From assembly GCF_000716545.1 (NCBI RefSeq), contig NZ_JNWZ01000025.1:1-64000 (forward strand): 64,000 bases of DNA, written 5' to 3'. The position numbers and the translations under genes are program-made. Source of the stretch: Kitasatospora phosalacinea. Its GTDB lineage: Bacteria > Actinomycetota > Actinomycetes > Streptomycetales > Streptomycetaceae. Below, piece by piece: positions 26,094-33,799 of the stretch; position 1 is the first letter of the stretch, and the number at the start of each line of letters is the position of its first letter. A model generated the notes under the pieces. That model did not search any database. It worked only from the letters and a program-made list of their open reading frames with translations, and was not told the DNA's origin.

Positions 26094-26122
26094 GGGAGCT
26101 CCGGAACGGGGGAGGGTGAGTG

Positions 26123-26157
26123 TTCAAAAATGCTTGATAGGTGGGGTATCAAAGCAT
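26123..26157 (-). promoter_or_regulatory. operator-like dyad upstream of the alpha-galactosidase gene
   Basis: TGCTTGATA (26131-26139) and TATCAAAGCA (26147-26156) form an inverted repeat with one unpaired base, in AT-rich DNA 40-60 bases before the gene. The left part TTCAAAAATGCTTG (26123-26136) is echoed by TTGAAAAATGCTAG at 26396-26409 on the other side of the gap, suggesting one regulator acts on both. Confidence 0.5.
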
Positions 26158-26392
26158 CTTTGCGCAAACCGTGGCAGGTTGTCCGGGGCGGGTCAAGGGG
26201 GTGAACCCGGCGGATTCGAGGAGGGGGAGGGCGCCTGCGGAGGGGGGAGGTGCGCCCGGGCCGTTCTCGCCCCTTGCCGCACCGGATCGGTGCGACAGTA
26301 GAGGGCGCTCCGCAGCCTCGCGTCGGTCACGGTTCGGCAAGGGGGTGGACGCGGGCTGCCGATGCGCAGAGACTGGATCGAGTTGTCGGAAA

Positions 26393-26410
26393 GTGATTGA
26401 AAAATGCTAG
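26393..26410 (+). promoter_or_regulatory. second copy of the alpha-galactosidase operator half-site
   Basis: TGATTGAAAAATGCTAGC matches the site at 26123-26137 in TTSAAAAATGCTNG. It lies upstream of the decayed permease fragment and the ROK kinase and was probably the control site of the lost transporter operon. Between 26158 and 26392 I see no gene. Confidence 0.35.
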
Positions 26411-26774
26411 CTCCACTCACATTCGCTCACCTCTGTCGAGCGGACGTTGGCTGCTCAGGTCGCGTCGACCCTCCTCCCGCAGCCCGGACGTGAAGCCCGG
26501 GGCCCCTGCTCCGGAGCGGCCGGGCCGGACGAGTGCCACAAGCTGTTCGCCGCGTCCGCCCTCGGCCACGTCCCGACCGTCACCGCGATCCGGACCGTCG
26601 TGGTCGTCGGCGCCACGATGACCGCCTCACCGGCACCGGTCCAGCTGTTCGACCAGCAGTTCCCCGGCCGCCGCCCCGCCCGCCGGGCCCCGATCGCGCG
26701 GCCTGCAGCGGGCGCGTGACGGGCCTGGCCCTGTCCACCGTCCCCGTCCGGCCGGACGCTCGCCGTCGGCGTCG

Positions 26775-26928
26775 ACGGTTCGTCGGCGACTGCACCGTCC
26801 GGCGGAACCGCCTGTTCGCCGGACCGGCCGTGGCCGTCGTTCCGGCCGCCGTGTTCTTCGCCCTCATCGAGCGCCGGGCCGCCTCCGGCCTCACGGCCGG
26901 ATCCGTCAGCGGCCCGGCGCCCCGACCC
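26775..26928 (+). pseudogene. C-terminal remnant of a sugar ABC permease
   Basis: The frame in phase with the downstream kinase reads RFVGDCTVRRNRLFAGPAVA, then VVPAAVFFALIERRAASGLT and AGSVSG. This is the last transmembrane segment and characteristic C-terminus (xFxxGLTAGAVKG) of a MalG-type permease; compare FVAGMLAGAVKG and WKAGLASGSVK in the two intact importers here. The other five or so membrane segments are gone, and 26411-26774 holds only degenerate sequence. I infer deletion of a galactoside importer. Confidence 0.65.
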
Positions 26929-26958
26929 GCCGAGCCCATGCCTCCGAAGGAGCACCGA

Positions 26959-28023
26959 ATGCCCGATGCGACGCACTACCCCCGTCGGCGGACGACCGGC
27001 GGCCGGCCGGCACCCGCGAGCACTCCCGCGGCCGCGCCCCGGGGCCCGGGCGGCCGAGGCCGCCGCACCGACGCTCCCCTCTCCCCGCGCGGCACGGCCT
27101 GCGTGATCGCCCTGGACGTCGGCGGCACCGGGATGAAAGGCGCCCTCCTGGACCGCGAGCTGCGGACCGTGGTGGCCGAACGCCGTCCGACGCCCCGGGC
27201 GGACGGTCCGGACGCGGTCGTGGACGCCGTCGTCCGCGCGCTGCGGTCACTGGAGAGGGAGGCCGCAGATCGCGACCGCGCCGTCCACGGGGCCGGCGTG
27301 GTGGTGCCCGGCATCGTGGACACCGACCACGCGCGCGCCACCTACTCGGCCAACATCGGCTGGCGGGACCTGCCCCTGGCCGCGGTCCTCGAACAGCGCA
27401 CCGGACTTCCGGTCGCGCTCGGCCACGACGTGCGGGCCGGCGGCTTGGCGGAAGCCCGCCTCGGTGCCGCCCGCGGGGCCAGGGACGCCCTGTTCGTCGC
27501 CATCGGCACCGGGATCTCCGCCGCGATCATCGCGGACGGCCGCCTCCTGTCGGCCTCGGGCTACGCGGGCGAGATCGGACACCTCGTCGTCGACCCGCGC
27601 GGCGAGCCCTGCGCGTGCGGAGCGACCGGCTGCCTGGAGGCGGTCGCCTCCGCCGCGGCGATAGCGGCCGCGTACACCGCGCGCTCCGGAACGCCCGTGT
27701 CGGGAGCCGCGGAAGTCGCCGCCCTGCTCACCGCCGGGGACCGGATCGCGGGAGCCGTCTGGCAGCGGGCGGTCGACGGCCTCGCCACCGCGCTGGCCGC
27801 CGTCGTCACCACGCTCGCCCCCGAGGTCGTGGTGCTCGGCGGGGGCCTCGCCGAATCGGACGGCCTGCTCCTGGCTCCCCTGAAGCGCGGCCTGGAGCGG
27901 CGCCTCTCCTTCCACCGGACCCCCCGCCTCGTCACCGCCGAACTGGGCGACGAAGCGGGCAGCCTCGGTGCGGGGCTGCACGCGTGGGAGGCGGTGCACG
28001 CCCGGGAGGCGGCGCGCGCCTGA
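26959..28023 (+). CDS. ROK family sugar kinase
   Basis: A 354-residue ROK protein without a helix-turn-helix, so a kinase rather than a repressor. The N-terminal 45 residues are Pro/Arg-rich and disordered. The phosphate loop is LDVGGTGMKGALLD (from about residue 52), then GVVVPGIVD and GHDVRAGGLAEARLGAARGA. The zinc motif CACGATGCLE (about 217-226) and EIGHLVVD are complete. It probably phosphorylates glucose, galactose or an amino sugar. AAGGAG precedes the ATG at 26959. It follows the permease remnant in the same direction, so it was probably the last gene of the lost transporter operon. Confidence 0.87.
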   Translation: MPDATHYPRRRTTGGRPAPASTPAAAPRGPGGRGRRTDAPLSPRGTACVIALDVGGTGMKGALLDRELRTVVAERRPTPRADGPDAVVDAVVRALRSLEREAADRDRAVHGAGVVVPGIVDTDHARATYSANIGWRDLPLAAVLEQRTGLPVALGHDVRAGGLAEARLGAARGARDALFVAIGTGISAAIIADGRLLSASGYAGEIGHLVVDPRGEPCACGATGCLEAVASAAAIAAAYTARSGTPVSGAAEVAALLTAGDRIAGAVWQRAVDGLATALAAVVTTLAPEVVVLGGGLAESDGLLLAPLKRGLERRLSFHRTPRLVTAELGDEAGSLGAGLHAWEAVHAREAARA

Positions 28024-28210
28024 ATCCGCCCCGACCACCGGCCCTCCTCCCTCCGCCCGCCCCCGTCGCCTTCCCCGGGGCGGCCGGGACGGTCGGCGGG
28101 GCCGCGCGGCGCCGGGTGCGCCCGGGTCGGGCGGGGTGAGCAGGGCGGACGCCGTCCGGCGGGCGCGCCCCCGGCCAAGGTCTCGATTGTGTGACGTGCC
28201 CAAGGCGATC

Positions 28211-28251
28211 TTGACAGCCCCTTGATTAATTTACACACTGACTCAATTAAT
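28211..28251 (+). promoter_or_regulatory. promoter with AT-rich operator for the second sugar ABC operon
   Basis: A consensus TTGACA (28211-28216) is followed 17 bases on by CACACT as a possible -10. ATTAATT (28225-28231) and AATTAAT (28245-28251) form a perfect 7-bp dyad spaced by 13 bases that covers the -10 region. The high AT content stands out and fits a ROK-type repressor site. The rest of 28024-28327 shows no gene. Confidence 0.65.
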
Positions 28252-28327
28252 GGGCCCCGCGGTATTCGGCGGGCCCCCGCCGCGCCCGGTCAGAGCCGCG
28301 CGGCCAGCAGGAGAGAGGACCTCCCCC

Positions 28328-29629
28328 ATGAAGTCACGCGCCTTCAGAGCCGCCACCCTCGTCATGACCCTCACCTCGCTCGCGTGGGTCACCGCCTGCG
28401 GGTCGGACGGGTCCTCGACCGGCACCGCCTCCGGGCCCGTCAAGATCGAGTTCTGGGGCTGGGCCCCCGGCTACGAGAAGTCCGTCGAGCTCTTCAACTC
28501 CACCCACCCCGACATCCAGGTCGCCTACAGCAAGATCTCGCCCGGTGCCAAGGGCGGCTACACCAAGCTGCTCAGCGCCGTGAAGGCCGGCAACGCCCCC
28601 TGCGTCGGGTCGGTCGGCTTCGAGACCCTCCCCACCTTCGCCGCCGCCGGGGCCCTCCAGGACGCCACCGACGCCGCCGCTCCCCACGCCAAGGAGTACA
28701 CCCCCGCGGCCTTCGCCCAGTCCGGGGTGGCCGGCCATGTCTACGGCCTGCCCGTCGACATCGCCCCCATGGGCCTGATCTACCGCAAGGACCTCTTCGC
28801 CAAGTACGGGATCACCGAGGCGCCGAAGACCTGGGACGAGTACGCGAAGGACGCGGAGACCATCCACGCGGCCGACCCGAACGCCTACATCGGCTACTTC
28901 GGCAACGACGCCTACAACTTCGCCGGCCTCGCCGCCCAGGCCGGAGCCAAGTGGTTCGGCACCTCGGGCGACAAGTGGACGGTCGCCGTCGACGACCCGG
29001 CCACCAAGAAGGTCGCCGCCTTCTGGCAGGACCTGATCGACCGGAAGCTGGTCAAGGTCGTCCCCAGCTTCGACACCGCGCTCTACAAGGGCATGGGCGA
29101 CGGCACGATCCTCTCCGACGTCAACGCGGCCTGGGACACCCCGATCCTGGCCGACAACGTCAAGGAGACCGCGGGCAAGTGGGCGGTCGCCCCGATGCCG
29201 GTCTGGGACGCGGCCAAGCCCGCCTCCGGCAACGCCGGCGGCACCCCCAACGCGGTGCTCAAGGGCTGCAAGCACACCAAGGAAGCCGTCGAGTTCGCCC
29301 ACTGGTTCGGCACCGACCCGGCCAGCGTCACCAACCTGATCAAGGCCACCGGCATCTACCCCGCGGCCCTGTCCGGTCTCGACAACCCGGCGCTCGCCGA
29401 GCCCGACGCCTTCTACGGCGGCCAGAAGATCTTCGACGTCTTCAGGACGAGCGCCGCCCAGGTCGACCCGAACTTCCAGTGGGGCCCGGTCATGACCAAG
29501 ACCTCCGGCGCCCTCGCCGACGGCCTCGGCAAGGCGGGCGCCGGCACCACCACCCTCGGGTCGGCCCTGGCCGACACCCAGGCCCAGACCGTCGCGGAGA
29601 TGAAGACCCAGGGCATGGGGATCGGCTGA
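28328..29629 (+). CDS. extracellular solute-binding lipoprotein of a second sugar ABC transporter
   Basis: A 433-residue family 1 binding protein. The signal peptide ends in lipobox WVTAC with lipidated Cys24. Domain-typical runs include IEFWGWAPGYEKSVELFNST, GHVYGLPVDIAPMGLIYRKD and WAVAPMPVWDAAKPASGNAG. AGGAGAGAGGA lies upstream of the ATG. It is the first gene of an operon with two permeases and a DUF5107 protein. The ligand is unknown, probably a plant or bacterial glycoside. Confidence 0.93.
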   Translation: MKSRAFRAATLVMTLTSLAWVTACGSDGSSTGTASGPVKIEFWGWAPGYEKSVELFNSTHPDIQVAYSKISPGAKGGYTKLLSAVKAGNAPCVGSVGFETLPTFAAAGALQDATDAAAPHAKEYTPAAFAQSGVAGHVYGLPVDIAPMGLIYRKDLFAKYGITEAPKTWDEYAKDAETIHAADPNAYIGYFGNDAYNFAGLAAQAGAKWFGTSGDKWTVAVDDPATKKVAAFWQDLIDRKLVKVVPSFDTALYKGMGDGTILSDVNAAWDTPILADNVKETAGKWAVAPMPVWDAAKPASGNAGGTPNAVLKGCKHTKEAVEFAHWFGTDPASVTNLIKATGIYPAALSGLDNPALAEPDAFYGGQKIFDVFRTSAAQVDPNFQWGPVMTKTSGALADGLGKAGAGTTTLGSALADTQAQTVAEMKTQGMGIG

Positions 29630-29631
29630 CC

Positions 29632-30597
29632 ATGCCCCGATCAGTGAACTCCTCCGCCGCGCGCTCTTCCGGGCGCGCGGCACGCGCCCCCCGACTCCCG
29701 GGCGCGGGGCGCCGTTTCGAGGGGCGCCGATGGACGCCCCTCGGGTTCCTGCTGCCCTTCGGCCTGCTGTTCGCGGTCACCTACCTGGCCCCGATCTGCT
29801 ACGCCGTCTACGAGAGCCTGTTCAAGCTGCAGCGTTCCGGGCTCGGCCTCGCCCCGCCGACGGAGACGTTCACCGGGCTCTCCAACTACACGGCGGCGCT
29901 CGCCGACCACGCCTTCACCTCGTCGATCGTGCGGGTGGTCCTGATCGGCGTCGTCCAGGTGCCGATCATGCTCGGCCTCGCCCTGGTGCTGGCCCTGCTG
30001 CTGGACGCCCGCCGGACCCCCGCCAAGCGCCTCTTCCGGCTCGGCTTCTTCCTGCCGTACGCCATCCCGGGCGTGATCGGCGGCCTGATGTGGTCCTTCC
30101 TCTACGAGCCGAGCATCAGCCCCCTCACCCAGGCGCTCGCCCACGTGGGCCTGCACGTCGACTTCACCTCGGACGGCATGCTCCCCTGGTCGGTCGGCAA
30201 CATGCTGACCTGGGGCTGGACCGGCTACAACATGATCGTCATCCACTCGGCGCTCAAGGCCGTCCCCGGCGAGTTCGCCGAGGCGGCCGAGCTCGACGGC
30301 TGCACCGGCTGGCGGCTCGCCTGGCACATCAAGATCCCGATGGTGCGCCCCGCCCTGGTGATGACCACGGTGTTCTCCATCATCGGCATGGCCCAGCTCT
30401 ACAACGAGCCCGTCCTGATGCGCGCCGTCGCGCCCAACCTGAGCAGCGACTGGACCCCGATCATGGCGGCCCAGAACGAGGTGGCGGCGAACAACTACCA
30501 CGCGGCGGCCACGCGTTCGGTGCTGCTCGCGCTGGTCATCTTCATCCTCTCGTTCGGATTCATGCGGTTCGTCAACAAGCGCGGAGCGGCACAATGA
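29632..30597 (+). CDS. sugar ABC transporter permease (MalF type)
   Basis: A 321-residue membrane permease that starts two bases after the binding-protein stop. It has a basic Ser/Arg-rich N-terminus and then six hydrophobic segments (first LGFLLPFGLLFAVTYLAPIC). Its EAA loop is EAAELDGCTGWRLAWHIKIP. It overlaps the next permease by four bases (ATGA). Confidence 0.93.
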   Translation: MPRSVNSSAARSSGRAARAPRLPGAGRRFEGRRWTPLGFLLPFGLLFAVTYLAPICYAVYESLFKLQRSGLGLAPPTETFTGLSNYTAALADHAFTSSIVRVVLIGVVQVPIMLGLALVLALLLDARRTPAKRLFRLGFFLPYAIPGVIGGLMWSFLYEPSISPLTQALAHVGLHVDFTSDGMLPWSVGNMLTWGWTGYNMIVIHSALKAVPGEFAEAAELDGCTGWRLAWHIKIPMVRPALVMTTVFSIIGMAQLYNEPVLMRAVAPNLSSDWTPIMAAQNEVAANNYHAAATRSVLLALVIFILSFGFMRFVNKRGAAQ

Positions 30598-31436
30598 GTA
30601 CCTCCCGTCCCGCCGGCCGCACCGGGGTGCTCGCCGTCCTGGTGCTGGCCGCGGTCTACTCCCTGCTCCCGGTGTGGTGGCTGGTCGTCTCCGCGACCAA
30701 GGACAGCAGCGACCTCGTCTCCAGCAGCGGCTTCTGGTTCTCCGGCCACTTCCAGCTGATCGAGAACATCTCCGACCTGCTCGGGTTCCAGGACGGCATC
30801 TTCGGGCGCTGGCTGCTCAACAGCCTCTTCTACGCCGTCGGCGGAGCCGTCGTGGCGACGCTGCTGTCCGCGATGGCCGGCTACGTGCTGGCGAAGTACC
30901 GCTTCCGGGGACGCGAAGCGGTGTTCAGCACCGTGCTGGGGGCGATCCTGCTCCCCGCCCCGCTGTTCGCCCTGCCGCTGTACCTGATGTTCTCGGCCAC
31001 CCACCTCGTCAACACCTTCTGGGCGGTGTTCATCCCGAGCGTCGTCAGCCCGTTCGGCGTCTACCTCTCCAGGATCTACGCCGAAGCGGCGGTGCCCGAC
31101 GAGCTGCTCGAAGCCGGCCGGATCGACGGCGCCGGCGAGTTCAGGATCTTCCGGTCGATCGCGCTCAGGGTGCTGCAACCCTCGCTGGTGACGATCTTCC
31201 TGTTCCAGTTCGTGACGATCTGGACCAACTACCTGCTGCCGTCGCTGATGCTCGCCAACGACCGCCTGCAGCCCGTCACGGTCGGCCTGGTCGCCTGGAA
31301 GGAGCAGCGCGGCCAGACCGTCCCCTACAACCTGATCATCACCGGCGCGCTGCTGTCCGTGATCCCGATCGTCGTGATGTTCCTCCTGCTACAGCGCTAC
31401 TGGAAGGCCGGACTCGCCTCCGGCAGCGTCAAGTAG
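30594..31436 (+). CDS. sugar ABC transporter permease (MalG type)
   Basis: A 280-residue membrane permease with six hydrophobic segments. The EAA loop EAGRIDGAGEFRIFRSIALR and the terminal YWKAGLASGSVK are standard for the class. ATGA overlap with the first permease couples their translation. No ATPase gene follows, so the importer must borrow a shared ATPase. Confidence 0.93.
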   Translation: MSTSRPAGRTGVLAVLVLAAVYSLLPVWWLVVSATKDSSDLVSSSGFWFSGHFQLIENISDLLGFQDGIFGRWLLNSLFYAVGGAVVATLLSAMAGYVLAKYRFRGREAVFSTVLGAILLPAPLFALPLYLMFSATHLVNTFWAVFIPSVVSPFGVYLSRIYAEAAVPDELLEAGRIDGAGEFRIFRSIALRVLQPSLVTIFLFQFVTIWTNYLLPSLMLANDRLQPVTVGLVAWKEQRGQTVPYNLIITGALLSVIPIVVMFLLLQRYWKAGLASGSVK

Positions 31437-31471
31437 CCCCCCGCACGGACCCCGAGAGGCAAGACCACCAG

Positions 31472-33439
31472 ATGAGTGAGCTGCGGCTGACCACCCTGAC
31501 GCTGCCGACCGCACCGGTCGGCCCCGTCAACCCCCTGCCCCCGCTGTTCGCCGGCGCCGACCTGCACGAGGTCGCGGACGCGACCGAGGCCGACGAGGAG
31601 ATGCGCCGGAACATCGGCTACGGCCGGGTTCCCTCCGTGATGCCCTACCTCGTGCAGGACGGTTACGCCCGCGACCTGACTCCCGCCGAACACCCCGTCG
31701 CGGTGCTGGAGAACGACACCCTGCGGGCCACCTTCCTGCTCGGGTCGGGCGGCCGGCTCTGGTCGCTGGTCCACAAGCCGACGGGGCGTGAACTGCTGTT
31801 CCGCAACCCGGTGTTCCAGCCCGCCAACCTCGCCCTGCGCAACGCCTGGCTGGCCGGCGGCGTCGAGTGGAACATCGGCACCATCGGCCACGCGCCCACC
31901 ACCTGCGAGCCGCTGCACGCGGCACGCGCGGTACGCCCGGACGGCACGCCGGTGCTGCGGATGTGGGAGTACGAGCGGATCCGCGGCGTGATCTTCCAGA
32001 TCGACGCCTACCTGCCCGACGACTCCCCGGTCCTGCTGGTCCACGTGCGGATCACCAACCCGCGCGACACCACCGTGCCGATGTACTGGTGGTCGAACAT
32101 CGCCGTCCCGGAGGCGCCGGACGTCCGCGTCCTGGCACCCGCCGACGCCGCCTGGCAGTTCTCCTACGACCGGCGCGTGCGCCGCGTCGGCCTGCCCGCG
32201 CCCGACGGCACCGACCTCACTCGCACCACCCTCTCCCCGGACGCCGCCGACTACTTCTTCGACGTCCCGGACGGCGACCGGCACTGGGTGACCGCCCTCG
32301 ACGGGACCGGCCGGGGCCTGGTCCAGGCGTCCACCGAGCGGCTCCGCGGCCGCAAGCTCTTCCTGTGGGGGCGGGGCGCGGGCGGCCGGCACTGGCAGCA
32401 GTGGCTCTCGGGGCCCGGCCGGGCGTACCTGGAGATCCAGGCGGGCCTGGCCCGCACCCAGTTGGAGCACCTGCCGATGCCGGCCGGGGCCCGCTGGTCC
32501 TGGGTCGAGGCGTACGGACTGCTGGAGGCGGAGCCCGGAGCCGTGCACGGCGACGACTGGGCCGCGGCCAGGGGAGCGGCCCTGGCCGGGCTCTACGACC
32601 TGGTGCCGCAGAGCGTCCTGGACCGCGAACTCGCCGACGCCGAAGCCTGGTTGGACACGGAACCGATCGAAACGCTGAGCCGGGGATCAGGCTGGGGCGC
32701 CCTGGAGCAGCACCGCCGCGCGGTGAGCGGCGAACCGCCCCTCCCGGCGGCCGGCACGCCGTTCCCCGACACCACGACGGGAGCCGAGCAGGCGCCCTGG
32801 TTCGAGCTGCTGGACCACGGCCGCATCACCTCGGCGGACGGCACCCCCGCACCGCCCTCCTACCAGACCGACCCCGTCTGGGAACCCCTGCTGCAGGCCG
32901 CCGACGGCTGGCTCGCCGCGCTCCACCTGGGCACGCTGCGCGCCCACACCGGCGACCACGAAGGAGCGGCGCGGGCCTGGCGGCGCTCCGTCGCGCTGCA
33001 CCCCACGGCGTGGGCGTGGCGCAGCCTCGGCGCCCTCGCGCGCAGGACCGGCCGGCCGCAGGAAGCCGTCCGGGCCTACCGGGAAGCCCTCCGGCTGGCG
33101 CCCGCGCTGCTGCCGCTGGTCCTGGAGGGCGCCGACGTCCTGCTCGCCGCCGGTGTTCCGAAGGAGGCCCTGGCGCACCTCGAAGCCCTGCCCGCGGCCC
33201 AGCGCGCACTGGGCCGGGTCCGCCTGGCCGAGGCCCGTGCCGCCCTGGACGCCGGCGACGCGGAGCGCTGCGGCCGGTTGCTGGACGAAGGCATCGAGGT
33301 CGCCGACATCCGCGAGGGCGAAGGGAGCCTCCACGAACTGTGGTTCGCCCACCGGCGCGCCCTCGGGAACCACAGCCCGGACGCCGAGCTGCCCGGCGCC
33401 TACGACTTCCGGATGCTCTCCGCCGGCGCAGCCGGCTGA
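31472..33439 (+). CDS. DUF5107 domain protein with C-terminal TPR repeats
   Basis: A 655-residue cytoplasmic protein. Residues about 45-340 match DUF5107, a fold related to galactose mutarotase and glycosidase sandwich domains (WSLVHKPTGRELLFRNPVFQ, GGVEWNIGTIGHAPTTCEPL, PMYWWSNIAVPE). The C-terminal 200 residues are tetratricopeptide-like helices (ARAWRRSVALHPTAWAWRSL, EAVRAYREALRLAPALLPLV). It lies 35 bases after the permease and is commonly found with sugar importers. A hydrolase or mutarotase acting on the imported sugar is plausible but unproven. AGAGG upstream supports the ATG at 31472. Confidence 0.88.
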   Translation: MSELRLTTLTLPTAPVGPVNPLPPLFAGADLHEVADATEADEEMRRNIGYGRVPSVMPYLVQDGYARDLTPAEHPVAVLENDTLRATFLLGSGGRLWSLVHKPTGRELLFRNPVFQPANLALRNAWLAGGVEWNIGTIGHAPTTCEPLHAARAVRPDGTPVLRMWEYERIRGVIFQIDAYLPDDSPVLLVHVRITNPRDTTVPMYWWSNIAVPEAPDVRVLAPADAAWQFSYDRRVRRVGLPAPDGTDLTRTTLSPDAADYFFDVPDGDRHWVTALDGTGRGLVQASTERLRGRKLFLWGRGAGGRHWQQWLSGPGRAYLEIQAGLARTQLEHLPMPAGARWSWVEAYGLLEAEPGAVHGDDWAAARGAALAGLYDLVPQSVLDRELADAEAWLDTEPIETLSRGSGWGALEQHRRAVSGEPPLPAAGTPFPDTTTGAEQAPWFELLDHGRITSADGTPAPPSYQTDPVWEPLLQAADGWLAALHLGTLRAHTGDHEGAARAWRRSVALHPTAWAWRSLGALARRTGRPQEAVRAYREALRLAPALLPLVLEGADVLLAAGVPKEALAHLEALPAAQRALGRVRLAEARAALDAGDAERCGRLLDEGIEVADIREGEGSLHELWFAHRRALGNHSPDAELPGAYDFRMLSAGAAG

Positions 33440-33799
33440 CGCCCGCTGCCCGCTGCCCGCCGCCCGTCCGACCGCCGACCGCGACCGCCGACCGCCCCGC
33501 ACCCGGGCGGGCCCGCCCCGAAGGAGCACAGGTGACGAGAGGACAGAGCCGCCGGGTTCCCGCGGGTTCCGGCGCGGGGTCCGCCACCGCGTTGACGGCG
33601 GTCCGCCCCGCTGTCCGGCCCGCCGCGGACTTCGCCGGCCGGCCGGGCACCCACCGGAGCTCGGCGGGGATCCGGCCGGACACGGCGGGAACCCGCCCGG
33701 CGGTCCCGCCCGGCCGGACGGTCCGAGGGCCGCCGGAGCACGCCGCCCGCGGATGCCTTCCACCCCCACCCCCGACGGAGCATCACCCAAGGAGCCCCC
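33440..33799 (+). other. intergenic region with an orphan ribosome-binding site
   Basis: AAGGAG at 33521-33526 followed by GTG at 33532 has ideal start spacing, but the translation is Arg/Pro/Gly-rich and runs into the next gene in another frame. It may be the vestige of a deleted gene start. I see no other feature in this 360-base stretch. Confidence 0.3.
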
